This document shows positions 6,724 through 14,936 of a stretch of DNA of 45,527 bases, piece by piece. The stretch is from JAIBJP01 sp035601195 (GTDB taxonomy: Bacteria > Actinomycetota > Thermoleophilia > Gaiellales > Gaiellaceae), in the NCBI GenBank assembly GCA_035601195.1, contig DATNOU010000054.1, positions 1 to 45,527 on the forward strand. Reading direction: 5' to 3'. The translations under genes were made by a program, and so were the position numbers. How positions within the stretch are numbered: position 1 is the stretch's first letter; each line of letters opens with the position of its first letter. The notes under the pieces were generated by a model that was not told the DNA's origin, did no database searches, and worked only from the letters and a program-made list of their open reading frames with translations.

Positions 6724-8526
6724 ATGGACGACTTCCTGCCGATCGCCGACCACGGGATCATCGGAGATCTCCACACGGTGGCGCTTGTGGGCGCAGACGG
6801 GACGATCGACTGGTACTGCTGCCCCGCCTTCGACTCGCCCAGCGTCTTCGCGGCGATCCTCGACCGGAAGAAAGGAGGGTATTACCGGATCTCTCCGCTC
6901 GAGGAGGATTGGACGTCGAAGCAGCTCTACTTCCCGGACACGAATGTCCTCATCACGCGTTTCCTCACGCCCGGCGGCGTGGGGGAGCTGCAGGGGTTCA
7001 TGCCCATCGCGCGTACGGGGGCGGAGCGTCACCGCCACCAGCTGATCAGGCGCGTCGTGGGTGTCCGCGGAGCGATTCGCTTCCGCGTCGACCTGCAGCC
7101 CCGGTTCAACTATGGCCGCGACTCGCACGAGACGCACGAGTACGAGCATGGCGTCGTCTTCGAGTCGGAGACCCTTTGCCTCGCGCTCCAGGCCACCCGG
7201 CCGATCGCCTGCGACGAGCACGGTGTGCACAGCGAGTTCGATCTGCGGGCCGGCGAGAGCGTCACGTTCGTCCTGGAGCAGGTTGCACGCGACTATGTCC
7301 CGCGCGAGTACTCCGAAGAGGAGACTCGCGAAGCATACGAGCGGACGATCGATTACTGGCGACGCTGGCTGGCCCAGTCCCGCTACCGCGGGCGCTGGCG
7401 CGAGATGGTGCATCGGTCGGCTCTGACGCTGAAGCTGCTCACCTACGAGCCGACGGGAGCCATTGTCGCCGCTCCGACGACGAGCCTCCCGGAGAAGGTC
7501 GGGGGGGAGCGCAACTGGGACTACCGCTACACGTGGATTCGGGACGCCGCCTTCTCGCTTTACGGGCTCCTTCGGCTCGGGTTCACGGAGGAAGCCGGGG
7601 CCTTTATGCACTGGCTGACGGACCGGTTCAGGGAGGGGGTGGACAGGTCCGGCGATCCGCTCCAGACGATGTACAGCATCCACGGAGATCGCGAGCTCCC
7701 CGAGCAGACGCTCGACCATCTCGAGGGCTATCGGGGGTCAGCGCCCGTCCGGATCGGGAATGGGGCCGCCGAGCAGCTCCAGCTCGACATCTACGGCGAG
7801 CTGATCGACTCCGTCTACCTCTACAACAAGTACGGCACGCCGATCTACCACGAGGCCTGGGAGGACCTCTCGCGCGTGGTGAACTGGGTCGGGGAGAACT
7901 GGGACCAGCCGGACGAGGGGATCTGGGAGACACGCGGAGGGCGCAAGGACTTCACGCTCTCCCGGCTCATGTGCTGGGTTGCGATCGAGCGTGCAATCCG
8001 GATGGCGCGCCAGCGCGGTCTTCCGGCTGACCTGGTGCGCTGGATGCGCCATCGGGACGAGATCTACGAGCAGATCATGGAGCGGGGCTGGAGCGAGCAA
8101 CGGAAGACATTCGTGCAGCACTACGGCTCCGACGTCCTCGACGCCTCGCTGCTCCTCATGCCGCTCGTGAAGTTCATCGCCCCGACCGATCCGCGCTGGC
8201 TCTCCACGCTGGATGCCATCACGGAGGAGCTCGTGTCGGACACGCTCGTCCAGCGGTACCACGCCCACGCCGCGCCCGACGGCCTCCTCGGGGACGAGGG
8301 CACGTTCTCGATCTGCTCCTTCTGGTACGTGGAGGCGTTGACCCGCGCCGGGCGGGTGGACGAGGCTCGTCTCGCCTTCGAGAAGATGCTGACCTACGCG
8401 AACCACCTCGGCCTCTACTCGGAGGAGATCGGGCCGACGGGCGAGCTCCTAGGCAACTTCCCGCAGGCTTTCACTCATCTCGCCCTGATCAGCGCCGCCT
8501 TCAACCTCGATCGCGAGCTGGGATAG
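6724..8526 (+). CDS. Glycoside hydrolase family 15 (glucoamylase/trehalase type)
   Basis: 600 aa, typical for bacterial GH15. The N-terminal beta-sandwich begins with the family signature IADHGIIGDLHTVALVGADG, then TIDWYC. The (alpha/alpha)6 catalytic part contains NWDYRYTWIRDAAFSLYGL near residue 263. The expected general acid lies in EGIWETRGGRKDFTLS near 397, and the second catalytic Glu lies in YSEEIGPTGELLGNFPQAF near 567. There is no signal peptide, so it acts inside the cell on alpha-glucans, maltodextrin or trehalose. Many actinobacterial relatives are trehalases, and the exact substrate is open. It is followed 8 bp later by a small gene and then proC. Confidence 0.9.
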   Translation: MDDFLPIADHGIIGDLHTVALVGADGTIDWYCCPAFDSPSVFAAILDRKKGGYYRISPLEEDWTSKQLYFPDTNVLITRFLTPGGVGELQGFMPIARTGAERHRHQLIRRVVGVRGAIRFRVDLQPRFNYGRDSHETHEYEHGVVFESETLCLALQATRPIACDEHGVHSEFDLRAGESVTFVLEQVARDYVPREYSEEETREAYERTIDYWRRWLAQSRYRGRWREMVHRSALTLKLLTYEPTGAIVAAPTTSLPEKVGGERNWDYRYTWIRDAAFSLYGLLRLGFTEEAGAFMHWLTDRFREGVDRSGDPLQTMYSIHGDRELPEQTLDHLEGYRGSAPVRIGNGAAEQLQLDIYGELIDSVYLYNKYGTPIYHEAWEDLSRVVNWVGENWDQPDEGIWETRGGRKDFTLSRLMCWVAIERAIRMARQRGLPADLVRWMRHRDEIYEQIMERGWSEQRKTFVQHYGSDVLDASLLLMPLVKFIAPTDPRWLSTLDAITEELVSDTLVQRYHAHAAPDGLLGDEGTFSICSFWYVEALTRAGRVDEARLAFEKMLTYANHLGLYSEEIGPTGELLGNFPQAFTHLALISAAFNLDRELG

Positions 8527-8533
8527 CTTTTCC

Positions 8534-8719
8534 GTGGTGACAGGAGCGAAGATCACGCTGAAAGAGGCCCAGGCGATCGCCTACCTCCTGGAACACGGCC
8601 GCTGGCCTGATCCGGCGACAGCGGATTTCATGGAGGAGCGAACGAGCCAGGTGGCCCTCGACTACCTCCTCGTCGCACGCCTGCGCGGCTCGATCACGGC
8701 CGCCGAGGAGCACCAATGA
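8534..8719 (+). CDS. Small conserved-looking protein upstream of proC, 61 aa
   Basis: The gene starts at GTG 8534 or the adjacent GTG 8537. It ends in an ATGA overlap with proC (8716-8719), which implies translational coupling. The sequence (ITLKEAQAIAYLLEHGRWPD, then FMEERTSQVALDYLLVARLRG) is helical and soluble, with no signal or membrane segment. I do not recognise a family. Its position between the GH15 gene and proC suggests the three form one operon. Confidence 0.6.
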   Translation: MVTGAKITLKEAQAIAYLLEHGRWPDPATADFMEERTSQVALDYLLVARLRGSITAAEEHQ

Positions 8720-9528
8720 GCCGCCGTATCTGTGTGCTCGGAGCCGGCAAGGCCGGCGAAGCTCTCGTCGCCGGGCTTCTTTCCTCCGGCTGGGCCAAAC
8801 CCGCAGACATCGTGGCGACCGCCCGCCACGAGGAGCGCATCGACGAGCTCTCCAAGCGCTACGGGATCGAGGGGACGCTGGACAACGTCGCAGCGGTCAA
8901 GGGAGCCCAGGTCGTCGTGATCGCCGTGAAGCCGCAGGACATCGAAGCGTTGCTGGGCGACGTGGGTGGTGTCCTCGAGGCTTCCCAGACCGTCCTTTCG
9001 ATCGCCGCCGCGATTCCGACGGAGCTGATCGAGCGCCACGTGGGCGACGGCGTTCCGGTTGTGCGCGCGATGCCCAACGCTCCGGTGACGGTTCACGAGG
9101 GCATGGCGGGAGTGACCGGAGGCGCGCACGCCACCGAGGAGCACGTGGCGCTGGCAGAAGAGGTGCTCGGTTCCGTCGGACGCTCCGTCAGAGTCGACGA
9201 GGCCTATATGGACGCGGTCACGGCGGTGTCCGGCTCGGGGCCGGCGTACTTCGCCCTCCTCGCCGAGTCGATGATCGAGGCGGGCATCTTGCTTGGCCTC
9301 TCGCGGGAGGTATCGACCGATCTCGTCGTCCAAACCATGCTCGGGACCGCCAAGCTCCTGCGCGACGAGAAGATGCATCCGGTCGAACTGCGCGAGATGG
9401 TCACGTCGCCGGGCGGCACGACGATCTCGGCTATCCGGGAGCTCGAGCAGGCAGGCGTCCGCGCGGCCTTCCTGAACGCGATCCAGGCGGCGATGAAGCG
9501 CTCGCGGGAGCTAGCGGAGGGCGGGTAG
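8716..9528 (+). CDS. proC: Pyrroline-5-carboxylate reductase
   Basis: 270 aa, the usual length. The N-terminus has the NADPH-binding Rossmann loop (VLGAGKAGEALVAGLLSSGW). The middle shows VKPQDIEALL and VRAMPNAPVTVHEGMAG. The C-terminal dimerisation domain carries AVSGSGPAYFALLAESMIEAG and MVTSPGGTTISAIRELEQAG, the family signature. The enzyme reduces 1-pyrroline-5-carboxylate to L-proline as the last step of proline synthesis, in the cytoplasm. It is coupled to the preceding 61-aa gene by ATGA. Its 3' end overlaps the convergent M23 peptidase gene by 18 bp. Confidence 0.95.
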   Translation: MSRRICVLGAGKAGEALVAGLLSSGWAKPADIVATARHEERIDELSKRYGIEGTLDNVAAVKGAQVVVIAVKPQDIEALLGDVGGVLEASQTVLSIAAAIPTELIERHVGDGVPVVRAMPNAPVTVHEGMAGVTGGAHATEEHVALAEEVLGSVGRSVRVDEAYMDAVTAVSGSGPAYFALLAESMIEAGILLGLSREVSTDLVVQTMLGTAKLLRDEKMHPVELREMVTSPGGTTISAIRELEQAGVRAAFLNAIQAAMKRSRELAEGG

Positions 9529-10368
9529 AGGATCGACGGCCGCGCCGCGGACCCGCACCTCGAAATGCAGGTGAGGTCCGAAGGCGTGTCCCGTGGCCCC
9601 GACCCGACCGAGGCGTGCACCGGCGGCGATTCGCTGGCCGCGGTGCACCAGGACGGCGGACAGGTGGGCGTACATCGTCCGCACGCCGTCTCCATGCCAC
9701 AGCGTGACGAGGTAGCCGTAACCCCCTGAGTCCCATCCGGCCTGAACGACGCGGCCCGACGCCGCCGCGCGTACGTTGGCTCCGGACGGCGCGGTGAAGT
9801 CGATTCCGGTGTGGAAACGGTTGTCGCGTGGGCCGAAGCGGTCGCCGAGCGGAGCTCGGACGGGCCTCCGGAGGGAAATGGGAGAACGAGCCGGCGGCGT
9901 CCGTAGAGCGGCATAGGTGGCGGGCCCCGCGACGCCGTCCGCACCAAGGTTGGCGAAGCGCTGGAAGCGGCGGAGGGCCGCGTCCGTGTGCGGGCCGAAA
10001 CCGCCGTCGAACGTCCCCGACGGGAAGCCGTGCGTCGCAAGGGCGAACTGGAGGGCTGCGACGTCCCAGCCGCTCTTGCCCATGTTGAGGAGGCGGGCGC
10101 CGAACCGGTGGCGTGCGTAACGCCCCAGCGCCGCCCGGGTTTGCGGGCCCGCTACGCCGTCCACGGCGATGCGCGCACGTCGCTGAAGGCGCCGGACGGC
10201 GGTGGTCGTCGAGCGGCCGGCGAGTCCGTCGATGGTTCCGACGTACAGTCCGCGCGCCCGGAGCGCCACCTGGAGCCCTGCGACGTTCGGCTTGCCCACG
10301 GCTGCGGCCGCCGGCGCGGCGAGGGCGAGGAAGAGGACGAATGCGGCTGCGAGCGCTCTTGGAGACAT
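9511..10368 (-). CDS. Secreted peptidase M23 with two peptidoglycan-binding domains
   Basis: 285 aa from ATG 10368; an in-frame ATG at 10389 would add seven residues. A signal peptide (ALAAAFVLFLALAAPAAAA) leads. Two PG_binding_1 repeats follow (NVAGLQVALRARGLYVGTIDG, truncated here, and DVAALQFALATHGFPSGTFDG, also truncated). The C-terminal LytM/M23 domain has the zinc ligands HxxxD in HTGIDF and HxH in HLHFEV, plus MYAHLS. It is predicted to cut peptide bridges of peptidoglycan at the cell surface or to activate other hydrolases. All metal ligands look intact, so it is probably active. It stands alone between proC and the hutF-like gene. Confidence 0.9.
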   Translation of the reverse strand: MSPRALAAAFVLFLALAAPAAAAVGKPNVAGLQVALRARGLYVGTIDGLAGRSTTTAVRRLQRRARIAVDGVAGPQTRAALGRYARHRFGARLLNMGKSGWDVAALQFALATHGFPSGTFDGGFGPHTDAALRRFQRFANLGADGVAGPATYAALRTPPARSPISLRRPVRAPLGDRFGPRDNRFHTGIDFTAPSGANVRAAASGRVVQAGWDSGGYGYLVTLWHGDGVRTMYAHLSAVLVHRGQRIAAGARLGRVGATGHAFGPHLHFEVRVRGAAVDPLPALR

Positions 10369-10410
10369 AACCCCGGTCGCGGGACCCATCGGCCGCTGGA
10401 GGGTAACCCT

Positions 10411-11424
10411 TTAGAGGGAGGCGAAGACTTCGGCTCCGCAGCCGAAGACGAGCGCGGCCCGGACTTCGCCGTCGTTCACTCCGGCCAGCGCGGGGTGGCC
10501 GAGGTCGACTTCGATCGACGGCCACTCCTCGAGCCCCAGCGCGGCCGCGCCCTCCGCGGAGCCGATCCCCAGGAGCTCCTCGGGGGGGATCACGTTGCGG
10601 CGCAAGGCCTGGCGACGCGCCGTTCCCTCCAGCTCCCGTAGCTCTTCGAGCGGATCGATGCGGACGTTCGAGTCCGAACCGATGCAGAGCCGAATCCCCC
10701 GTGAGTGCAGGCGCTCGACCGGGACGAACCCGTCGCCGAGGTTGGCCTCGGTCGTTGGGCAGACACAGACGCGCGCTCCGGCGTCCGCGAGGAGATCGAG
10801 CTCATGGTCGTCGGCATGGGTCGCGTGCACGATCGTGGTCCGAGGCCCGAGACAGCCCGCGCGCGCGAGAAGCTCGACCGGGCGGACCCCGTGCTCCGCG
10901 AGACACTCCTCGATCTCGCGCGGCTGCTCGTCGGCGTGCACATGGAGGACGAGGCTCTCGCGCTCGGCGAAGCGGCCGATCTCCTCCAGCCAGTCGGGCG
11001 GACAGGCGCGCACGGAGTGGGGTGCAAGCCCGACCCGGATGCCTGCGGCGGCGAGCTCCTCGACCTGTTGGAAGTACTCGGAGACCGAGTGCTGGCGGAA
11101 GCGGTCGATTCCACCGCGCGCATAGGCGGAGTAGAGGAGGACGAGCTCGACGGCGGCTGCTCGGGCGGCCTCCTCTGTCGCCTTGGCCTCCTCGAGGCCC
11201 ACGTAGTGGAACTCACCGACGGCCGTGTAGCCCGCGGCGCGCATCTCGCGGTACACAGTCTCATAGTCCCTTCGAACCATGTCCGGGGTCAGACCCCGGG
11301 CATGTCCCAACATGACGTCGCGCCAGGCCCAGAAGTCGTCGCCCTCGGCTCGACCCCGCATGGCACGCTGGAACGCGTGGCTGTGCGCATTGACGAACCC
11401 GGGGAGCGAGAGCCTGTCGGGCAC
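10411..11424 (-). CDS. hutF: Formimidoylglutamate deiminase-like amidohydrolase
   Basis: About 337 aa from GTG 11424. Upstream frame extends further but has no family character. It begins directly with LPGFVNAHSHAFQRAMRG, the first metal-binding HxH of the amidohydrolase barrel. Then come LHVHADEQ, VHATHADD and IGSDSNVRIDPLEELREL, the remaining metal and substrate residues. The AFQRAMRG...DFWAWRDVM pattern is characteristic of HutF, which deaminates N-formimino-L-glutamate in histidine breakdown. The first strands of the usual N-terminal beta domain are missing or very short. No other hut gene is visible. The 5' end faces pgsA with only about 30 bp between the two starts. Confidence 0.75.
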   Translation of the reverse strand: MPDRLSLPGFVNAHSHAFQRAMRGRAEGDDFWAWRDVMLGHARGLTPDMVRRDYETVYREMRAAGYTAVGEFHYVGLEEAKATEEAARAAAVELVLLYSAYARGGIDRFRQHSVSEYFQQVEELAAAGIRVGLAPHSVRACPPDWLEEIGRFAERESLVLHVHADEQPREIEECLAEHGVRPVELLARAGCLGPRTTIVHATHADDHELDLLADAGARVCVCPTTEANLGDGFVPVERLHSRGIRLCIGSDSNVRIDPLEELRELEGTARRQALRRNVIPPEELLGIGSAEGAAALGLEEWPSIEVDLGHPALAGVNDGEVRAALVFGCGAEVFASL

Positions 11425-11455
11425 CGGCGCGAGGCTACCATTGGGCCCACTCGTG

Positions 11456-12001
11456 GTGACCAGAGCCGTTCCCGCGCCGCTCGCGCAGCTTCCGAACGCC
11501 CTCACCGTCGTCCGGCTGGGGCTGATTCCTGTCTTCGTCGCCCTCGCCATCGCCGCGGGAGGGGCATCGAGCTGGCCCGCCGGAGCCGTTTTCGGGGCCG
11601 CCGGGATCACCGATCAGATCGACGGGTGGCTGGCGCGGCGGTGGCGGGTGGAGTCGGAGTTCGGGCGTTTCGCCGATCCTTTGGCGGACCGGCTGATGAT
11701 CGACGCCGCCGTCATCCTCCTCTGGTTCTACGACCGCTTGCCCTGGGCGGCTCTCGCAATCATCCTCGTCCGCGACGGCGTGTTGTTCCTGGGCACGCCT
11801 GCCGTCTTGCGCCGCGGCTACGAGTTCTCGGTCAGCTTCCTCGGGAAGGCCGCCACCTGGGTGCTCTACGCGTCGATTTCGTTCATCCTCGTCACGGATG
11901 CCGGCACCGATTGGCCCGTGGCGCTCTTCTGGGCCGGGGTTGTCTTGGCGATCGTCGCGGGAATTCTCTATGCCTTGCGGGCCTGGAGGACGACGCGATG
12001 A
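11456..12001 (+). CDS. pgsA: CDP-alcohol phosphatidyltransferase (PgsA-like)
   Basis: 181 aa from GTG 11456; GTG 11453 is equally possible. The catalytic signature DG-x2-AR-x8-G-x3-D-x3-D is complete (DGWLARRWRVESEFGRFADP, continuing LAD). About six membrane helices surround it (LTVVRLGLIPVFVALAIAAGG, truncated; AALAIILVRDGVLFLGTPAV). The family transfers a phosphatidyl group from CDP-diacylglycerol to an alcohol; closest in pattern is glycerol-3-phosphate, giving phosphatidylglycerol phosphate. Other acceptors, such as inositol phosphate, cannot be ruled out. Its stop overlaps the next start (ATGA at 11998), so it is the head of the envelope/sugar-nucleotide operon. Confidence 0.85.
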   Translation: MTRAVPAPLAQLPNALTVVRLGLIPVFVALAIAAGGASSWPAGAVFGAAGITDQIDGWLARRWRVESEFGRFADPLADRLMIDAAVILLWFYDRLPWAALAIILVRDGVLFLGTPAVLRRGYEFSVSFLGKAATWVLYASISFILVTDAGTDWPVALFWAGVVLAIVAGILYALRAWRTTR

Positions 12002-14508
12002 AAGCGGTAGTCATGGCCGGCGGCGAGGGAACGCGCCTGCGCCCGCTGACCTCGAACCAGCCCAAGCCGATGGTTCCGATCGTGGGCAAGCCCTGCATGG
12101 AGCACATCGTGGAGCTGCTGCGCGCCCACGGTTTCGAAGACATCGTGGTGACACTCGCCTTCATGCCGCAGGCCATCCGCGGCTATTTCGGAGCGGGGGA
12201 GACGCACGGGGTCTCTATCCGCTACTCCGTGGAGGAATCGCCCGCGGGCACGGCCGGCTCGGTCAAGCTCGCCGAGCGCGCGCTCGAGGAGCCCTTTCTC
12301 GTCATCTCCGGTGACGCGCTCTGCGACATCGACCTGGGCGAGCTCGTGCGCTTCCACCAGGAGAAGGAAGCCGTGGTCACGATCGGCCTGAAGCACGTCG
12401 ACAACCCGCTCGAGTTCGGGATCGTGGTCACGGATGCCGACGGCCGGGTCGAGCGCTTCCTCGAGAAGCCTTCGTGGGGCCAGGTCTTCACCGACACGAT
12501 CAACACGGGGATCTACGTCCTCGACCCCGAGGTGCTGCGTCACATCCCGAACGACAGGCCCTTCGACTTCTCCAAGGAGCTCTTCCCGCTCCTCCTGGAG
12601 ATGGGGAGGCCGATCTACGGCTACGTCGCGGAAGGCTATTGGCAGGACATCGGCAACCTGGATCAGTACCGGCAGGCGAACTTCGACGCTCTCGACGAGC
12701 GGGTGCGCCTGGACATCCAGGGGATTCGTCTCCGCGGCAACATCTGGGTCGGGGAGGGCGTCGAGCTCGCGGATCTCGAATCGGTCGAGGGTCCGGCCTT
12801 TGTCGGCAACTACTGCCGGATCGGCCCACGAGCTTCGGTCGGGCCTTATTCCGTCCTTTCGACGAGCGTCACGCTGCGCGACCACGCGCGGACGGTCCGG
12901 TCGGTAATCGACAGCGCCACGTATGTCGGGAGGAGCGCGCTCATCGAAGGCGCGATTGTCGGCAAGTCCTGCGACATTCGTCCGCACGCCCGCCTGCACG
13001 AAGGCGTCGCCGTCGGAGACTCGTGCACGATCGGGGAGCAGAGCGTTGTCCTGCCCGGCGTCCGCATCTATCCCTTCAAGGAGGTCGAGTCCGGCGCCGT
13101 GGTCGACCGGCACCTGATCTGGGAGTCGCGGATGCCGTCCCGCCTCTTTGGGCGGGACGCGATCGCCGGTCTGATCAACGTCGACCTCACTCCCGAGACG
13201 GCGCTGCGCATCGGCATCGCGCTCGGCACCGCCCTCAAGCGCGGAGAGCGCGTCGTGACGAGCAGGGCCGCGCCGCCGGCGTGCCGCCTCATCAAGCGGG
13301 CAGCGCTCTCCGGCGTGATCTCCACGGGAGTCCACGTCGCCGATCTCCACGTCATGGCCCCGGCGGTCAACAGGCACTTCCTCAAGAACGAGGGGATGGG
13401 CGCCGGCGTGCACGTGCGCCCGAGCGCGCAGGACCCCGAGGTGATGGAGATCCAGTTCTTCGAGGCGCCGGGGACGCAAGCGTCGCCCGCGTTCATCCAG
13501 GAGATCGAGAAGCACTTCCAGCGGCAGGAGTTCCGCCGGGCGGCGTACGACGAAGTGGGAACGATCACATCGCCTGCGCGTGCGGCCGAGGGGTACGTGG
13601 CCGACCTGATCCGTACCGTCGACGTCGACACCATCAGGGCTCGCGGCTTCCGAGTGGTCGTCGAGTATTCGCACTCGGCCGTCTCCCTCGTCCTGCCACT
13701 GGTGCTGGGCGCACTCGGTGTGGAGGCGATCGCGGCCCATCCATACGCGGGCGAGTACTCGCCGCGAGTCACGCTAGGGGAAGCGCTCGGACAGACCAAG
13801 CGGCTCGTCGCCGCGGCGGGCGCCGATCTCGGCGTCGTGCTCGACGAGAGCGGCGAGCGCCTCTACCTGGTCGACGAGCACGCACACGAGGTGCCGGTCG
13901 AGCAGGAGCTGCTCCTCTTCCTCAGCCTCCTGGCGATGGACGGAAAGGCGGGAGCGCTTGCTCTCCCGACGACGGTCACGAGCCTCGCGGAGCCGCTCGT
14001 GAAGGGCAGCTCGCTCGAGGTCCGGCGGACACCGGCTTCGCTCTCTGCGCTCACCCGTGCCGCCGCCGGCGACAACGTCGTCTTTGCCGGTTCTATCGGA
14101 GGCGGTTTCGTCTTCCCCGACTTCCTGCCCGCTTACGACGGCGTCGCCAGCCTCTGCAAGCTGCTCGAGCTGCTCGCCCCCCTCGACAAACCCCTGTCGG
14201 AACTCGTGGGGAGCCTCCCGGTGTCGACCGTCGTCCACCGCGAGGTGCGCTGTCCGTGGGCTCGCAAGGGGACGGTAATGCGGGTCCTGACCGAGCGGAT
14301 GAAAGGCAAAAAGGTGGACACGCTGGACGGGATCAAGGTGTTCGAGAAGCGCGGTTGGGCGCAGGTGCTTCCCGATCCGGACGAGCCTCTCGTGCACGTT
14401 TACGCGGAGGGGAAGACACCGGCGGATGGGGAGAGTCTCGAGGCCGAGTTTCTCGCGCTCGTCGAGGAGGTCGTGGGGGCCGACGACGACGGAGCGACGG
14501 GCGAATAG
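11998..14508 (+). CDS. Mannose-1-phosphate guanylyltransferase fused to a phosphomannomutase-like domain
   Basis: 836 aa. Residues 1-235 form a nucleotidyltransferase (VMAGGEGTRLRPLTSNQPKP is the GTP/metal loop). Residues about 250-360 are left-handed beta-helix hexapeptide repeats. Residues about 380-830 have the alpha-D-phosphohexomutase fold. The mutase motifs are worn: the phosphoserine loop is VRPSAQDPE (Ser476) instead of TxSHNP, the metal loop is LDESGER (from 615) instead of DGDGDR, and the C-terminal phosphate loop is LPDPDEP instead of RPSGTEP. So the N-terminal part probably makes GDP-mannose, while the mutase part may be regulatory. It sits between pgsA and rsiG-like. Confidence 0.85.
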   Translation: MKAVVMAGGEGTRLRPLTSNQPKPMVPIVGKPCMEHIVELLRAHGFEDIVVTLAFMPQAIRGYFGAGETHGVSIRYSVEESPAGTAGSVKLAERALEEPFLVISGDALCDIDLGELVRFHQEKEAVVTIGLKHVDNPLEFGIVVTDADGRVERFLEKPSWGQVFTDTINTGIYVLDPEVLRHIPNDRPFDFSKELFPLLLEMGRPIYGYVAEGYWQDIGNLDQYRQANFDALDERVRLDIQGIRLRGNIWVGEGVELADLESVEGPAFVGNYCRIGPRASVGPYSVLSTSVTLRDHARTVRSVIDSATYVGRSALIEGAIVGKSCDIRPHARLHEGVAVGDSCTIGEQSVVLPGVRIYPFKEVESGAVVDRHLIWESRMPSRLFGRDAIAGLINVDLTPETALRIGIALGTALKRGERVVTSRAAPPACRLIKRAALSGVISTGVHVADLHVMAPAVNRHFLKNEGMGAGVHVRPSAQDPEVMEIQFFEAPGTQASPAFIQEIEKHFQRQEFRRAAYDEVGTITSPARAAEGYVADLIRTVDVDTIRARGFRVVVEYSHSAVSLVLPLVLGALGVEAIAAHPYAGEYSPRVTLGEALGQTKRLVAAAGADLGVVLDESGERLYLVDEHAHEVPVEQELLLFLSLLAMDGKAGALALPTTVTSLAEPLVKGSSLEVRRTPASLSALTRAAAGDNVVFAGSIGGGFVFPDFLPAYDGVASLCKLLELLAPLDKPLSELVGSLPVSTVVHREVRCPWARKGTVMRVLTERMKGKKVDTLDGIKVFEKRGWAQVLPDPDEPLVHVYAEGKTPADGESLEAEFLALVEEVVGADDDGATGE

Positions 14509-14528
14509 CTCTAACCCTCAAGCCCAGG

Positions 14529-14557
14529 TTGAAGGATCGGCCGCGGCTTGACATACT
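14529..14557 (+). promoter_or_regulatory. Candidate internal promoter before the rsiG-like gene
   Basis: TTGAAG (14529-14534) and CATACT (14552-14557) are 17 bp apart. The start site would fall at about 14564-14567, at or just before GTG 14567, which lacks a ribosome site. A second -35-like TTGACA begins at 14549. This would allow rsiG-like and FHA expression apart from pgsA. Confidence 0.4.
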
Positions 14558-14566
14558 TGTAGAGCC

Positions 14567-14818
14567 GTGGAAGCGCTTCCCGATCTCGACTCGCTCTCCG
14601 ACCAGGAGCTTCGCGACCTCATCCATCGTCTGATGGAGGACGAGTTGAAGGTTTCCTACGAGCGGCGGATCTTGCACGGCAAGATCGACATACTCCGGGC
14701 CGAGCTGCAGTCGCGTCTGAAGCAGGAGGTGGGCGAGGGCAAGAGTCCGTTGCACGAAGTGGACGTCGACAAGCTCGCCGAGATCCTTGCCTCGAAGGCG
14801 CTTCCGCCGGCCGACTGA
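14567..14818 (+). CDS. RsiG-like c-di-GMP-responsive anti-sigma factor
   Basis: 83 aa from GTG 14567. The helical segment EDELKVSYERRILHGKIDIL contains Glu26-x3-Ser30-x2-Arg33-x3-His37-x3-Asp41. This matches the c-di-GMP-binding motif known from RsiG (E-x3-S-x2-R-x3-Q-x3-D), with His in place of Gln. Streptomyces RsiG has two motif copies and binds the sporulation sigma factor WhiG. A single-copy form that acts as a dimer is known from Rubrobacter. This protein has a single copy and is only one antiparallel hairpin long, so it would need to dimerise. Function as a c-di-GMP-loaded anti-sigma factor is inferred from the motif. No whiG gene is in the window. Confidence 0.72.
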   Translation: MEALPDLDSLSDQELRDLIHRLMEDELKVSYERRILHGKIDILRAELQSRLKQEVGEGKSPLHEVDVDKLAEILASKALPPAD

Positions 14819-14828
14819 GCCGCCGGAG

Positions 14829-14867
14829 ATGAGTTACGTCCACTGTCCCGAGTGCGGTTTCCAATGA
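14829..14867 (+). CDS. Possible 12-aa leader peptide duplicating the FHA protein start
   Basis: ATG 14829 follows GCCGGAG. It encodes MSYVHCPECGFQ and then stops, exactly the first 12 residues of the FHA protein at 14902. It is part of a 35-bp direct repeat (14829-14863 and 14902-14936). Whether it is translated is unknown. Confidence 0.35.
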   Translation: MSYVHCPECGFQ

Positions 14868-14936
14868 GGGGGGACACCCCCCTCATCCACCCCCCGACGG
14901 TATGAGTTACGTCCACTGTCCCGAGTGCGGTTTCCA
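14829..14936 (+). repeat. 35-bp direct repeat with a GC hairpin in the spacer
   Basis: Bases 14829-14863 are identical to 14902-14936. The 38-bp spacer contains ATGAGGGGGG (14864-14873) and CCCCCCTCAT (14877-14886), a perfect 10-bp stem with loop ACA. The hairpin ends 15 nt before the real ATG and could affect ribosome access. Confidence 0.9.

Noticed and set aside
11968..13740. 590-codon minus-strand frame opposite the guanylyltransferase gene
   Set aside because: Mirror frame of a GC-rich gene; contains no recognisable domain and opposes a full enzyme.
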